Shown one piece after another: positions 42,131 through 58,127 of a DNA stretch of 64,000 nt. The stretch is from Alviniconcha marisindica (taxonomy: Eukaryota > Mollusca > Gastropoda > Provannidae), in assembly GCA_018857735.1 (NCBI GenBank), contig JABMCL010002049.1, positions 390,001-454,000 of the forward strand. The letters run 5' to 3'. The translations under genes and the position numbers were made by a program. Within the stretch, counting starts at the first letter, position 1. Every line of letters starts with the position of its first letter. The notes under the pieces are model-generated. The model searched no databases and had not been told where the DNA came from. It saw only the letters and a program-made list of their open reading frames with translations.

Positions 42131-43534
42131 AAACTGATATTTGATGCCACAGTCTATAAATTTCAAGAGACAGAAAATCTGAAAATCTGTGAACTTGTTG
42201 GCTACTGCCTGACACAAAATTTGACAGGAACAGGCAGTATGATATGATGCCATGTGCCTCAACAGTGGTTAAAGATTGCAAGTAAACTTGAATATCGCAT
42301 GGAAACTAAACAAACGTTTTAGGAACAAATGACACACATTTTATTTTTATTATGTCTAAAGAGAACGGGAATTCTCTATCATCAATATAACAGAGTTGGG
42401 TCTGGAATACCTACCTCATACTGATAGAATCAAATGATGAGGAAGATCCCAGTTTAATGGGGGTTTTCACAGCCTCATGCCATGGATGTCAAATTGCACA
42501 GTCTCTCTCTGACACAGTTCACCATCAGGATACGTTGCTTCAAAACTCATACTAAGTTTGTAGGTGTCCATACACCCATGGTCTTTACACATGAGTTTCA
42601 GCAAATTTACCTGCCTACATGCTGTGGATGAGCCCAAACCCATTTTTCTTCCTCAGTGTTGCTTTACATCCACAGAGATCATAAGGACTATTACGGACAG
42701 GAAGCCCTGGACGTCCACCTGGGCTTTCACGCAGCTCCTAAGCCCTGACAAACCCATACATTTTCGATCAGGCAGTTCAGTAGACGGACCTGTCCAGTAG
42801 TCATGGGTGTGTTCACACACATAAGGTGAAGTGTTGCTTAATGTCCTCAGATGTCAGTTGACATATTAGGGACAAGTTGTGACCAATGCCGAAGCATGGT
42901 TCAATAATTCTTTACGTCCACGGAAACCAGAAGGCTCGTTAGGATGGACAGCCCAGGACAGCCACCTTGACTCTCACACAGCTCCTGAACTATGACCACA
43001 CACATACTTTGCACAATGGTGTTTTAGCAGATATACCTGCCTGTACTTCACAGGTGTGTTTAAACATAATGTTTCTGGCACAGTACAATTTTGTCATTTG
43101 CTTACTTGTTTATCTGTTTAAATAAACAAACCATTTTGGGAGCAAACACCTGTATTGATGTTTACCTGCTAAAGACTACAACACTTCCTCTAATCCTCAA
43201 ATCCTGTCTTAATTTTCCCCATGTGCATCCGCCCCCCTCCCCCCATTGTGGTAGAACCTTCAAGCTAGGAACCTGGCTACAATACATAAGAAGCAGAAAA
43301 TGATAAAGTTTCACAGAGGTAGTAAGACAACTGAGCAAGTTCTAAGGTGCACACACGCCCATGACATCTGGCAAAGGTTATTACACAGTCACACCGATCC
43401 TTTCAGCTCCAAAAACACATGCCTGAATGCATTACAAGGGGTTATCTGTTCAATTTCATTTCCCCGTGGCAGTTCTGTAACTGTATGCACAGCTTCTTGC
43501 AGTGAGCTCCGTGCCCCCTTGCATCATGCTGCTG
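41199..43534. other. Intergenic DNA between convergent genes
   Basis: No gene recognised. It contains GT-rich tracts at 41840-41930, a GA microsatellite at 42071-42128, and diverged copies of the 'gtccacagaaacc...attagggac' family at 42655-42745, 42830-42880 and 42900-42985. The two genes converge here. Confidence 0.7.
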
Positions 43535-47514
<3,980 letters not shown>

Positions 47515-47577
47515 TTTGTCACCTCCTTGAAAATAACGAACAATCTCTGTGACTGAGGTCTACTGAAGTTAGAATTT

Positions 47578-47597
47578 CACGTGTTCGCCGCCATTTT
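47578..47597 (-). promoter_or_regulatory. E-box and YY1-type motif upstream of ZNHIT3
   Basis: CACGTG (47578-47583) and, on the minus strand, 'aaaatggcggc' (47597-47587) lie 64-84 bases upstream of the ZNHIT3 ATG. AAnATGGCGGC is the classic YY1 site found near start sites of housekeeping genes. The position suits a core promoter. Confidence 0.55.
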
Positions 47598-47649
47598 CGA
47601 CCACAATGACCTAAAGCAAACAGACTACAGTTTGACACTAAATTAAAGA

Positions 47650-47906
47650 TAGCAAGTTTTGCACATATATGTGAATTGAAAGCATAAAAGTAATCATTTT
47701 AACTCAAATTATGATATTTAAATGTCTTGTACCAACAGTAATTTTGTAGATAAATCAGCATCATGTTGCAACAATTTGTTATCAATTGGTGAAGTTCGCA
47801 AAATACTCTCATTTGAAAATATCTAAATACACAATCTTTCTTAACACACACAAACCGAAGGGTGGAGGGGTGGGGGTTCATATTGTGGACTTTGAGGAGT
47901 TTGCTT

Positions 47907-47951
<45 letters not shown>

Positions 47952-48645
47952 AGAATCATAGCCATCAATCAAATTTGTTTTTACAGTTGTCTTTAGCCTG
48001 AGGCGGCCTTCATTTATTCCTGGCATTAGAGTACTCGAGAAAAAGAACAAGCTTCTTCACGATATGGGCTTGTAATAGTTTCACAGTGTAGGCATGCGTT
48101 GACAGGGCAGACTAAAGTAAATTGACACTGTTTGGATGTAGTCTCAACACAGACACTATGCATTTTTGCATCGTGACACTTTGAACAAGATCGGAGTATT
48201 AATCTGTCATTTATAACCCCCCCCCCCCCCCCCCGCCCCTTCTTTACTATTGTGGTGCTCTATCTTAAATTTTTTCTGCTATATTTGTACAATTAGTCAA
48301 AGAGCAGACGCTCAAACCACAGACCCTAGAACAGCAGAAGGCGAGAGGAAGACTTTTGGAGACGGCATTTTTTGTTGGCATCGTCATTCATCGTCGATGT
48401 AAGTTTCTATTTATGTGTCTGTGTGTGTTTTTCTGGCTCGCAGAGGAGGTTACTGGTCGTTTCGATTCGCGTGCTTCAGACTATAATGGCTAGACCACTC
48501 ACAGATATGTGAGAGACCGCTTCGGCAAAGCAGATTTGACCTTATGACCCGATCCACGTTGCTAGAATTCGAAATGTAGCACAGGCACAAGAACTTTTAT
48601 TGGCAGGAATTGTTCCGTGTGGGTCTTTCTTGCAGGGAGGGTGCA

Positions 48646-48706
<61 letters not shown>

Positions 48707-49960
48707 CGCATGTGTGTTTGCATGCACAGTGTTTCTGTCAGTGTAATTTTTGGTGTCACAACACACCACCAAGACCAGCAAGGCTACATCAAAATTTTGC
48801 TTTGTGCTGCCTAGAGCTTATGTTGGGTACTATCTTCAGCTGTGATAACCTTCATGCCTATCAACCATCCTTGCACAACCCTCCAGAAAGTAAATCCTCT
48901 AAAGAGCGTATGGCTGCTCATGCGGTGAGGGTTTAATTTTTATATTTTTTAAAATGAGTCACTATAAGTATAACACAATCCTCTCACCCCGTGGAATGCA
49001 TAATTTGTCAATGGTCTCCATAGTGTTCAGCTGGGGAATAATTAATACAACAAGAACACATGGATTGCAACTTGCAAATGTTGTGTTCATGATATGTTAC
49101 TTGCTAGTGTGGATTGAAACTAGTGAAAGCCTTTTGTGTGTGGAGAATTTAGAGGCTAGTACTAAATGGTAGTATTATCAAATGCAATGTTTGGAGGATT
49201 TTTAATTTCTTTTTTATACCATAGGTTAGTATGCAGAAATAGGTTAGCAGTACTAAGCAATGTTTGAAAGCAAGAAATAACCATTGGCATCTTTCAAACT
49301 CTGAGAAAGGTTTTGTCCCTAATTTGATAGTGCAGTCACTATCACTGTCACACCATTTTTTTTTCTGACATTCTGGTAGTTTACACACACGCACGCACGC
49401 ACGCACGCACACACACAAGAAAGCACACTAGAATAGTTCCAGTTGAACAACAACAAAAAAGAAATGCAGAAAGAAATATCACAATTTGGAATACTACTGT
49501 TTATTTTCCTTGGTATATAATTTAAAAGATCTTACATGTTCAGGCTACCCAAACCCAAGAAATTAGGGTCTCAAAGGGATCCATGTTCTAGTTTAATGAG
49601 GGATTTGTTTAACTGATAGGTGTAATATTAAAGATGTTTTACAAAAGTCTGTCATGATGCTGGGTTTTCATGAAAGGTTCTATTGTACTGTCATTATACA
49701 GTAAAAAACCCAACAAAAGACCCAACACTGAGAAGAGGTCTCTCTTTTTGAGGCCACTTTTCCTGAAACCTTTTCCTTTACATTTCCTTATAAATGAATG
49801 CCATCAGGACCAAAGACCCACCTGTCTTTGAAGGTAACCTTTTTTGCCCCTGGTCATTTTGGTGTAGTCTTAAAAGAGGGGTTCCACTGGAAATACTCCA
49901 AATATGTGAGAATTCACTGAAGTGCTCTGTGGTTAGCACAGAATAGCTGGCAGCAGTGAG
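47650..49960. other. Intergenic region between divergent ZNHIT3 and SDS
   Basis: It contains CA/TA tracts (47910-47950), a C-run (48220-48234) and a (GT)n tract (48648-48700). At 48398 a strong donor-like 'gatgtaagtt' may end a non-coding first exon of SDS (about 48300-48398), joining an acceptor at 49941; this is inference. A '...cttaaaagaggggttccact' repeat copy lies at 49660-49890. Confidence 0.4.
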
Positions 49961-49967
49961 GGGCACC

Positions 49968-52900
49968 ATGCCTGAGGGAGATCATCTTTACCTCACAACA
50001 CCAGTGGCGCACAGTGGGGTGATGTCACGACTGGCATCCTTTGATGTCTACCTCAAACTGGACAACCTGCAGCCTTCCGGCTCCTTTAAGATTCGAGGCA
50101 TCTCCAACATGTGCCAGAAGGTAGGCTTATGAGCGATAAGTCTTTCTTATTTGTTAATTCAGTGGAGGCCTACCAGACCCAGACGCATAAAAAAGGTTAA
50201 AAAGAATGCTGTTTAATTATAACAAAATACAACATGCAAATTTTTGGGGTAAGCCCCCTTTTCAAGCTACAAAACACTTAAACAACAGTTAAATGGTGAA
50301 AAATGAGATGTAAGACACTTATTTGTTTTTGTTTGGCATCTAGTCAAAAAATGTATGAGTAACCCAGACCAAGACATTTTTTTTTCATTAGAAAGGTAAG
50401 ATTGTTATGTCTCATAACGTAACAGAGAAAAGTTAAAATCATATACCTTACTTTCATTGTTGAACAAGATTTTTATTATTATTTTTTAACAGGTCCATTG
50501 GTTCTTTGGTGAAATTCATGTCAACAGATCCTCAAGAAAGTTGTAAAAATATGTTTCATTGATGTAGAGCAGCTATCCATTTTGAAATTGGAACTTTTAT
50601 GATGTCAAGTGATGAAAGACCTCACTGTCAATGTGATAATATGACAGGGTATGATGCATTACATGCTATGATAGAGATAACGTTGGAATAGACTGTTTGG
50701 TCATACAGGCTGTCAGGGAGCGTCAGTGCACTCACATCTACTGTGCCTCTGGGGGCAATGCTGGCCTGGCCACAGCCTACATCTGCCAGAAGCTGAAGGT
50801 CCCATGCACCATTGTGCTGCCTGAGAGCACACCGAGCTTTGCTGCTGACAAGCTGCGAGAGCTGGTTGGTGTCTGCATGGTGTATGTTGTTTGATAATAT
50901 TATGATTATCATTGTTTGATGGTGCGACTGTGTCATCTGTGAATATATATAATATATATATGAGTGTCTCAGCATGTTATTTGCTGTTTTGTAACTGTAT
51001 TACTGTCTGGAGTCTCCTTTAGTGTCTTTTTGAATCCAGCTAGTTTCCATAAATCTTGGATGTGAAGAACTCAGAGTGATGGATCAGCTTTTAATTATGA
51101 AGGGTTATTTAACATGAAGTTATGTAGCCTTTATGAAGGGGATATATTTTATGAAACTGAAGTCTAATGAGAGCGATAATAACTGTTAGTATCAGTGGCA
51201 GTTGGTACGGTACTGAATTTAAAGTGACCAAGGCAGAGTGACCCATTTATGGTGGCACAGGCTCCTAATATATATATACATAAAGCAATATATGATTCAC
51301 TCAGCAAGGCTTATTTCAGATTTTATTCTATTTTTTCTGTGTTGTTTTTGGTTGTTTTTGCTGCGTTGCTTTGACAACAGTTATACATACATGTATGGAT
51401 ACTGAGCATTACAAGTCTACAGTCGATCATCATCAGTAGCAGCAGCAGCAGCGTGACGACTTAATATAATTTGCATGAAGTGGCTGGGAAAAAACAGTAG
51501 TAGTCTACAAAGGGTAGTATAAACACTACTGTTCTCAGCATGTCCTGCCCTTCAAGATTCCACTGAACAAAGTGCTGAAATCATACTATTCCGCTGTGAC
51601 ATGGTGATGGATTGTTTTACTGTTTTTTTAAATTTTGTTAGAGCCAAGACATGTCAGCTGTGCTTATCTCACCTTCATGTGCTCAGCATGCCCTAAGATC
51701 ATTGTGCATACTAACTGTCCACCTTTCGATAAGAGAAGGCACACAGACAGGGAATAATTGTATTTAGCAGAATCATGAGAATGATTGTGGCAACTCCTAA
51801 TGGAAGAAACAGAATGTTGGTAAGCTGTCTGCAGTGCACTGTGGCAGCGCCAGAAGGGAAGGAATTGGCTTCATCTTGAGGAACTTTTCCACAGGTCAGC
51901 GAAAGTGTATTTTTTACAGGGTGCTGATGTTCAGATCCACGGGAAAGTGTGGGATCATGCCAACCAGTATGCCCTTGAACAGAGCAAGAAACCAGGTGAA
52001 CTTTTGTGGCTTTTTGTTTCATGGACCGCTTAAACAGTCATTGGCTTTCTGTGACATAATCCACTCCTGAGCATAATCATAAGAGATTTAATACCTTCTA
52101 TGTTGAATTTAGCTCTCAGAGAGATGAAGAGATGAATGGTATGACCAAATAAATTTGCGATGGTATATGTTTCAGTTTTTATCACTTCTTCTTGGTCAGT
52201 AAATGATACAGGATACCAGAACCTGCTTCCATCAAAACAGGAGTCTAAACAAACAAAACAACAACAAAGCAAGCTTAATCTTTGACTGACCAGTGCTGTT
52301 TGTTATTTTCTTCTGTTTGTTTGCTTCCCCCCCCCCCCCCCCCCCGCATCCCCTTCCATGTCTTTGTATATGTTACATTTTTACATTTCTCTGTGGTCTG
52401 ATTTCAGGTTGTGAGTATGTTCCTCCATTTGACCATCCTGATATTTGGTGAGTGCAGAGCAGTGGTACTATGAAGCAAAATATATTGTTTAGAGTTCAGC
52501 AACACCGTTCACTTCAACTCCCTTCTTTGAAATCTGCCTTACATAAATGTGTGGTTGTGTTTTCTTTTTCTAACAATGTCCATAGTTCAAAACTTCATTG
52601 TGTTTTCTTTTTCTAACAATGTCCATAGTTCAAAACTTCATTGAATGCTTGTTAGTCCTACATTTGCTGTACCACTTTTGCCCTGGTATAACTGTCGTGG
52701 TGGACTGGGCGTAAAAAAGAAGTTACTTACTTACTGTACCACTGACAGCTTTGCAACCAAACTCTGTATGATCATGCGCTGTTTGTATTGCTAAGTAATA
52801 ACCAGACCTAATGTAAGCAAAGTGGACATATATATTATTCTGGCTATAACAGTGACTTTCAGTAGCTAGGCACGCAACAAGGTGACAAACTGTGTTTGAG

Positions 52901-53441
52901 CAGGCATGAACTCAGGTGGTTGCACATTTTTTTTTAGCCTTTGCTTTAATTTTACAGGGAAGGCCATGAGAGCATCATTACTGAATCTGCTACCCAGCTG
53001 GCCCAAAAGCCGGATGTCATCATCACATGTGTGGGTGGCGGGGGGCTGCTAAACGGAGTGCTGCAGGGTTTGAGCAGAGTGGGTTGGGAAGATGTTCCTG
53101 TTGTTGCCATGGAAACAGTAGGGGCGGACTGCTTCAACCAGTCGGTGAAGGCTGGGAAGATAATTACACTACCAGACATCACCAGGTGAGATGAACACAT
53201 AAAAAATTTTGACAGGTGTATGGTGCCAGGATCTATATTGTTAGTTCCACAAAACATTGTAAAAATTCCATGCAGAGGATTTTCTTTATTGGCTTGCTTG
53301 ATGCTGCAATATTTCCAATGGTATAATCAATAGCTGAATGATTATTATAATACTGAAAGATGAACTGATATTGAAAAGTGCATAGTACTTTCCTATATGT
53401 TTCAAGAATGCTTCTGTAATTAATAGGGGTTGGAAAACATG

Positions 53442-53509
<68 letters not shown>

Positions 53510-53548
53510 CACACTCATGCATACAGTGGCACACTCACACACATATAG

Positions 53549-53605
<57 letters not shown>

Positions 53606-54645
53606 GGAGAGGTGGGTGAAGCCCCGTGAGAGCTTGATGACCATCATTTGTGGTCTCTTTCCTTCAGTGTAGCCAAATGTTTGGGTTCCTGTGTGGTGAG
53701 CTCCAAGACGTTTGAGTATTACAACAGTGGCAAGTACAAGATCCTGTCTGAGCTCATCCCGGATAAAGGTGCTGTGGAGGCTTGTCTGCGGTTTGCAGGT
53801 ACGAGATTTGATTGCAGCAGAGCGATAGACCTCACTGCTATAGCCTTTCCTACGCACCCTGTCAAACCCTTCCCTACCATACCCTTTCTGTTGTAGTCTT
53901 CCATACCAAGCCTTTCTAACCATACCGTTCCCAATAGTACACCCTTCCTGACCATACCCCTTTTGTGAGAGCAGGTCACATATTGTGATATGATAATAAT
54001 AATAATAAAAGTATTTTTAAAGTGCAAAATCTTGTCCTTAGAGACTATTCTAAGCGCATACACGCGCACACACACAGGCACCCTATATATATAAACAATT
54101 CCCCCCCCCCCCCAACAACTAACAATATTTTCCTTGTTGTTGTGACTGAATCATGCTCATTTCTGGGATGGTTGCAAAAGAGGAGGTTCACTGTAACTAA
54201 CTTAAAAGACATACTTATTAAACTGAGACTGAAAAGAGGTACTGATTCAACTGAGACCGAAAAGAGGTACTGATTAAACTGAAACTGAAAAGAGGTCCTG
54301 ATTAAACTCTTGAGACTGAAAAGAGGTACTGATCAAACTGAATCCACAACACATCTGTGAACATTGTATTCAATATTTCAGTGGCACCGTGGAAAATGAA
54401 GCACCTGGGATCATTGACGTGACCTCTTTAGAGAAGCATTCTTGCTGTCTGCAGATGATCACCGCTTTGTTGTGGAGCCAGCCTGCGGTGCCACACTGGC
54501 AGCAGTTTACTCTGGCGTGGTCAAACGCCTTCAGGCCAGTGGTCAGCTGCCAAGCGCTATATCCTCAGCTCTGGTCATCGTGTGCGGTGGAGCTGTGGTC
54601 ACCCTGGACCTGCTGCAGCAGTGGAAGCAGCAATTTTCCCTGTGA
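49968..54645 (+). CDS. SDS: L-serine dehydratase/L-threonine deaminase (SDS/SDSL), 7 coding exons, 324 aa
   Basis: Exons: 49968-50120, 50709-50864, 51920-51995, 52408-52447, 52958-53185, 53668-53798, 54455-54645. GT/AG junctions and phases agree (975 nt). It is a fold-type II PLP enzyme: SGSFKIRG carries the Schiff-base lysine K41, ASGGNAGLA (64-72) and VGGGGL (167-172) bind phosphate and substrate, and VIVCGG near C305 holds the pyridine-ring contact. EPACGA and the SVAKCLG and DIWEGHE blocks match animal SDS. Length equals the usual ~328. It deaminates L-serine to pyruvate (and L-threonine to 2-oxobutyrate) with release of ammonia, in the cytosol. SDS and SDSL cannot be separated by eye. 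Start: ATG giving the family N-terminus ([12 protein letters not shown]). The last codons and stop have been copied into a downstream minisatellite. Confidence 0.95.
52546..52640. repeat. 43-bp direct duplication, SDS intron 4
   Basis: 'Tgtgttttctttttctaaca' followed by 'atgtccatagttcaaaactt' and 'catt' occurs twice in tandem without visible change. Nearby, 52678-52735 is a copy of the TTAC-tail dispersed family. Confidence 0.85.
53443..53604. repeat. Two (CA)n microsatellites, SDS intron 5
   Basis: CA tracts of about 60 and 53 bases flank a 45-base spacer. The second ends about 60 bases before the exon 6 acceptor. Confidence 0.96.
54200..54342 (+). repeat. Minisatellite, about 30-bp unit, 5 copies, SDS intron 6
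   Basis: The unit reads 'aaactgagactgaaaagagg' then 'tactgatt'. Each copy has 'aagaggtac' (AG/GT), a weak donor-like step, but there is no resemblance to the neighbouring exons. Confidence 0.85.
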
Positions 54646-54771
54646 ACTGACTCCTGCTCTCGTCAGCATCCTTTTGGGCCATGGCAGTGAAAACAAAGGT
54701 TTTGCCCTGTGAAGTGATGTGCACTCCCATCTGCCTTCTCCCCATCTTCTGCTGCAGCAGTATTAAAATGT

Positions 54772-54777
54772 CGCTGA
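54772..54777 (+). terminator. Possible SDS polyadenylation signal ATTAAA
   Basis: ATTAAA lies 127 bases after the stop codon. It is the first hexamer variant on this strand. It falls directly after a second stop-region-like unit (54682-54770). Confidence 0.35.
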
Positions 54778-55012
54778 ATTAAGATTGACAGAATGTGATT
54801 AGTCAGCCAGCATGTGCAGACAAGACAACTCTCACGTTTGGACCTCTGACAACTCGGAATTGTTTGCTTTCTGTCATCGATGAACAAATTGCATTGCTTG
54901 ACAGAACATTTGTAGAAAACCAAGTGCACCACATTCCTTAAATGATGCAGTGAATAGTAAGTGATGCCTGCATTTTGTTCTTAACCAATCGATTTACTGA
55001 ATCAGTAACAAC

Positions 55013-55247
55013 ACTTACCCAGCTATGCAAGGGAAATGACCATCCAACAGTCTTGTTCATAAAATTGATCACAGTGTCGACTGTCACAGCTCTGTCAGTT
55101 TTGCACTGACTGCAATAGAAAAGTATAGCCACTTACCCTGCTATGCAAGGGAAATGACCATCCAACAGTCTTGTTCATAAAATTGATGAAGATGTTGACT
55201 GTTGCAGCCCATGTCAGTTTTGCACTGACTGTAGTAGAAACAGCTCC
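55013..55247. repeat. Tandem duplication of about 118 bp
   Basis: 'Ctatgcaagggaaatgacca', 'tccaacagtcttgttcataa' and 'gtcagttttgcactgactg' occur in both halves (boundary about 55130) with a dozen differences. The left half of this 3' flank has no gene. Confidence 0.85.
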
Positions 55248-55448
55248 CAGAAAACTGCTGTCTCTGCCAAAGCAATAGCTGGTAGGGCATATAAAACTCC
55301 TAAATGTCACCCAGTAAACTTTTAAAATATGTGGGTGCTACCTTGCTTTTGCCGGACCATACATGTTTGGAGCTCTCTCTCTCTCCCAGTGACACGTTAA
55401 CAGTCAGCAGTTTGTCCTATGGTGTGGTGTCTACCCTCTTATACCCCC

Positions 55449-55925
55449 TCCCCTACTGCAGCAGTAGAAGCAAATGTCTTGCCCTGTGACTGATGTTTGC
55501 TCCCTGCTCCTCTACTGTCCCTTACAGCAGTAGAAGCAAATGTTTTGTCCTGTGACTGGCATCTGCTCCCTGCTCCTGTACTAACCATCTCTTACTAGAA
55601 GCAAACTGCCCTTTGACTAACATCTGCTCCCTGTTCCTGTACTGTCTTGTACTACAGCAGAGGAAGCAAAGGTTCTGCCCTGTGACTGGCATCTGCTCCC
55701 TGCTCCTGTACTATCTCCAGCAGTAGAAGCAAACGTGATGCCCTCTGACTGACGTCTGCTCCCTGTACCTGTACTATCTCCTACGACAGCAGTAGAAGCA
55801 AATGTTCTGCCCTGTGACTGAGGTCTGCTCCCTGCTCCCCTACTGCAGCAGTAGAAGCAAACGTGTTGCCCTGTAACTGACGTGGGCTCCCTTCTGCCTC
55901 CTTCCTTACTACAGCAGTAGAATGA
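55449..55925 (+). repeat. Minisatellite (~64-bp unit) derived from the SDS stop-codon region
   Basis: About 8 units read 'ctactgcagcagtagaagca', 'aatgttctgccctgtgactg' and 'ctgctccctgctcc'. The SDS coding end reads 'ctgctgcagcagtggaagca', 'gcaattttccctgtgaactg' and 'ctcctgctc', and 54682-54770 is an intermediate unit ('aaaggttttgccctgtga'). The array therefore descends from the last ~8 codons plus stop of SDS, with TGG (Trp) changed to TAG in the units. Confidence 0.85.
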
Positions 55926-55940
55926 AAGCTTTCCTATCTG

Positions 55941-55944
<4 letters not shown>

Positions 55945-56013
<69 letters not shown>
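55945..56013. repeat. (GA)n microsatellite
   Basis: About 68 bases of uninterrupted GA repeat follow the SDS-derived array. Confidence 0.97.
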
Positions 56014-56014
<1 letters not shown>

Positions 56015-57071
56015 AAAAACAAAAGACTAGGCATGGACTTCACAGACCGCTTGGGTTGCACATAATGTGTAAATGATTTCAAAAGGTTTCTGAAGGTATT
56101 CCCACTCAGTGTTCTTGTTTTACAGAGCTGGGTTGTTCAGCCAGTGGTCCATACAGATTTGCTTTTATCTCCACTTAACCAAGCTTCTTACATGACACAT
56201 GTATGGCAACTAGAATTTATCCGCATCCACATTAGTGGCAAATGTATGGAATGTAACTCAGGAATGTAATGATGCATTTATGCATTTATGTTGTGTTGAA
56301 TTGACAATTTTGTCCATTTCATGTAACAGGCAAGCATTGTGTCCAGTCAAGCACTGTATCTTTTATCTTGGGAGAGAAGAAATTAGCATACACACACACA
56401 CACGCACGCACGCACAAAACAGAGGGGGAGAGAGAAAGAGCCTATTCTGTAAATAACTAAATGGTCTTTTACTGCTATAGGTTGTTGATTTTCTTTTTCT
56501 GTTTTTCTTTTTGGAGGGAATAGAGTAATGCGTACATAATGTACAGTTAAGGTGAACGAAGGGGTATTACATGTGCACATTTGCTGTTAGGATGAAAAAG
56601 GGACTCGTCATACATATGCACAAATGATCTACTGTTGGTTTGGAAACTTAGTTTATTAACTTCCTTATGGTCCAATTCATGGCATGTGCTTTTGCATTGA
56701 TTGTTATTTGTGTTTTTAAACACTGAACTGTTTTTATGGGCTAATATATTTTTGTGGAAATGGGTCTTCGCTTTAGATCCGGAAAGTGTGTTTACCAATC
56801 ATAAATGCAAGCGTATAGTTGGGGCGATCGTAGAGAGACAGACAGACAGACAGACAGATACACACACACACACACACACACACATGCACGCATATGCACG
56901 CATGGTCGCACGCACACATGCATGCATACACATATACATGCACACACACTCTTGCACACACACGTACGCACGCAGCTATCATGCGCGCACGCGCGCACAC
57001 ACACACACTCACACACACGCACACACATACATATACGCCTACACAGGCGCGAGTGCGTGCTCTCACAGGAA

Positions 57072-57118
<47 letters not shown>

Positions 57119-57540
57119 CAAGGATATTTATTTGCCAGAGCCAATCACAACCGTACAAAAACTAAATTTTGTAGTAAATGCACATGCATGATGGAGGACC
57201 GCAAAAGCCCAGCTCCGACTGAAATGGAACAGTGTTGACTCTAGTAGACTAAAACTCAAAGAATAGTTACAACTGTTAGTGAGCAAAATCTATAACAAGG
57301 CTTATGTGTATCGCCGACGCCGACACACACACACACACACACACATGCATGCGTGCACAGCCATCCCCAACTCTTACTGCTACAACTATTAAATTGGAAT
57401 TATTGATAATTCCTATACAATTTATAAGGAACTTTAAAAGAAATGAGTAGCAATTTAAATAATTGTCTTGACTTTAACACAGCTCCTGAGCTCTTCATGC
57501 CTACACGTTTGTTCAGTGTTGCTAAGTCCACAGAGATCGT
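56014..57540. other. Intergenic DNA with compound microsatellites
   Basis: No gene recognised. CA/CG tracts lie at 56391-56416 and 56829-57060, with a GA tract at 57077-57114 and a CA tract at 57325-57345. Overlapping frames of 110-154 codons are His-Thr or Ser-Leu runs. Confidence 0.75.
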
Positions 57541-57680
57541 ATAGTTTCGATTTTGATGCGAGAAAACACCTTCGGCATGTATTTAAGTCGCGCAAATCAG
57601 TTTTATCTGCGTCATTGTTCTCAGCGAGCTTTTGCGGGAATCATGACAAAAATCGCCCTGAACTTTGGATCTTTCTTAAA
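57541..57680 (+). mobile_element. Truncated Kolobok-like end adjacent to the full copy
   Basis: 'Cgtcattgttctcagcgagc' then 'gggaatcatgacaaaaatcg' and 'aactttgga' match the right end of the neighbouring element (58423-58486). It ends in 'tttcttaaac' 36 bases before the left TTAA of that element. It is a 5'-truncated second copy in the same orientation. Confidence 0.7.
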
Positions 57681-57862
57681 CAATATGAACGCACAATCAA
57701 TAGAACGCAAGACCCTTTAAAGTAAAAGTCCAAGGTTTTTAAGTATGCAAAATGACCATCGAAATGATTGACAAATGAGTCACTAGTTTAAGATTTAATG
57801 AAATAAAAAATATATAAAAATGTTTAATTGGGTTTTTAATCGATTTTATTTTCTGTACTTTC

Positions 57863-57877
57863 CCGGAAGTGACGTCA
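57863..57877 (+). promoter_or_regulatory. ETS/CRE composite motif CCGGAAGTGACGTCA
   Basis: An ETS core (CCGGAAGT) overlaps a full CRE (TGACGTCA). This combination is typical of strong TATA-less promoters. It lies 79 bases upstream of the THAP ATG and inside the transposable element, and so is probably the element's own promoter. Confidence 0.65.
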
Positions 57878-57955
57878 GTCTGGGGAGTCAGTGCGGTTGC
57901 CATCTTAGATTCTTCAGTAAACTGTGTATGCGTGTGGTCGACAAAAAAGTTAACT

Positions 57956-58127
57956 ATGCCGGCCTACTGTGTTGCCGCGAACTGTAACAATTCGCAGACG
58001 ACCCCAGGTATAACAATGCACGAGCTCCCACGCTATCGACCCGCAGTGAGGCGAAAGTGGTATTCGAGCTGACTTTCTTGCTGCGCCGCATCACGCCCAT
58101 TTGTGTAGCGAGCACTTCAGTGAGTGA
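57956..58127 (+). pseudogene. THAP zinc-finger fragment with frameshift
   Basis: From ATG 57956 the frame encodes MPAYCVAANC (first two zinc ligands), then MHELPRY and RRKW, the conserved THAP core, and then stops at 58072. The expected continuation (ADF...HLCSEHFSE with the last Cys and His) is present in a different frame, 58075-58124, followed by a stop. The C2CH finger is thus split by a one-base shift. No transposase catalytic region follows. It could be inactive, or the shift could be a sequencing error. Confidence 0.75.
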
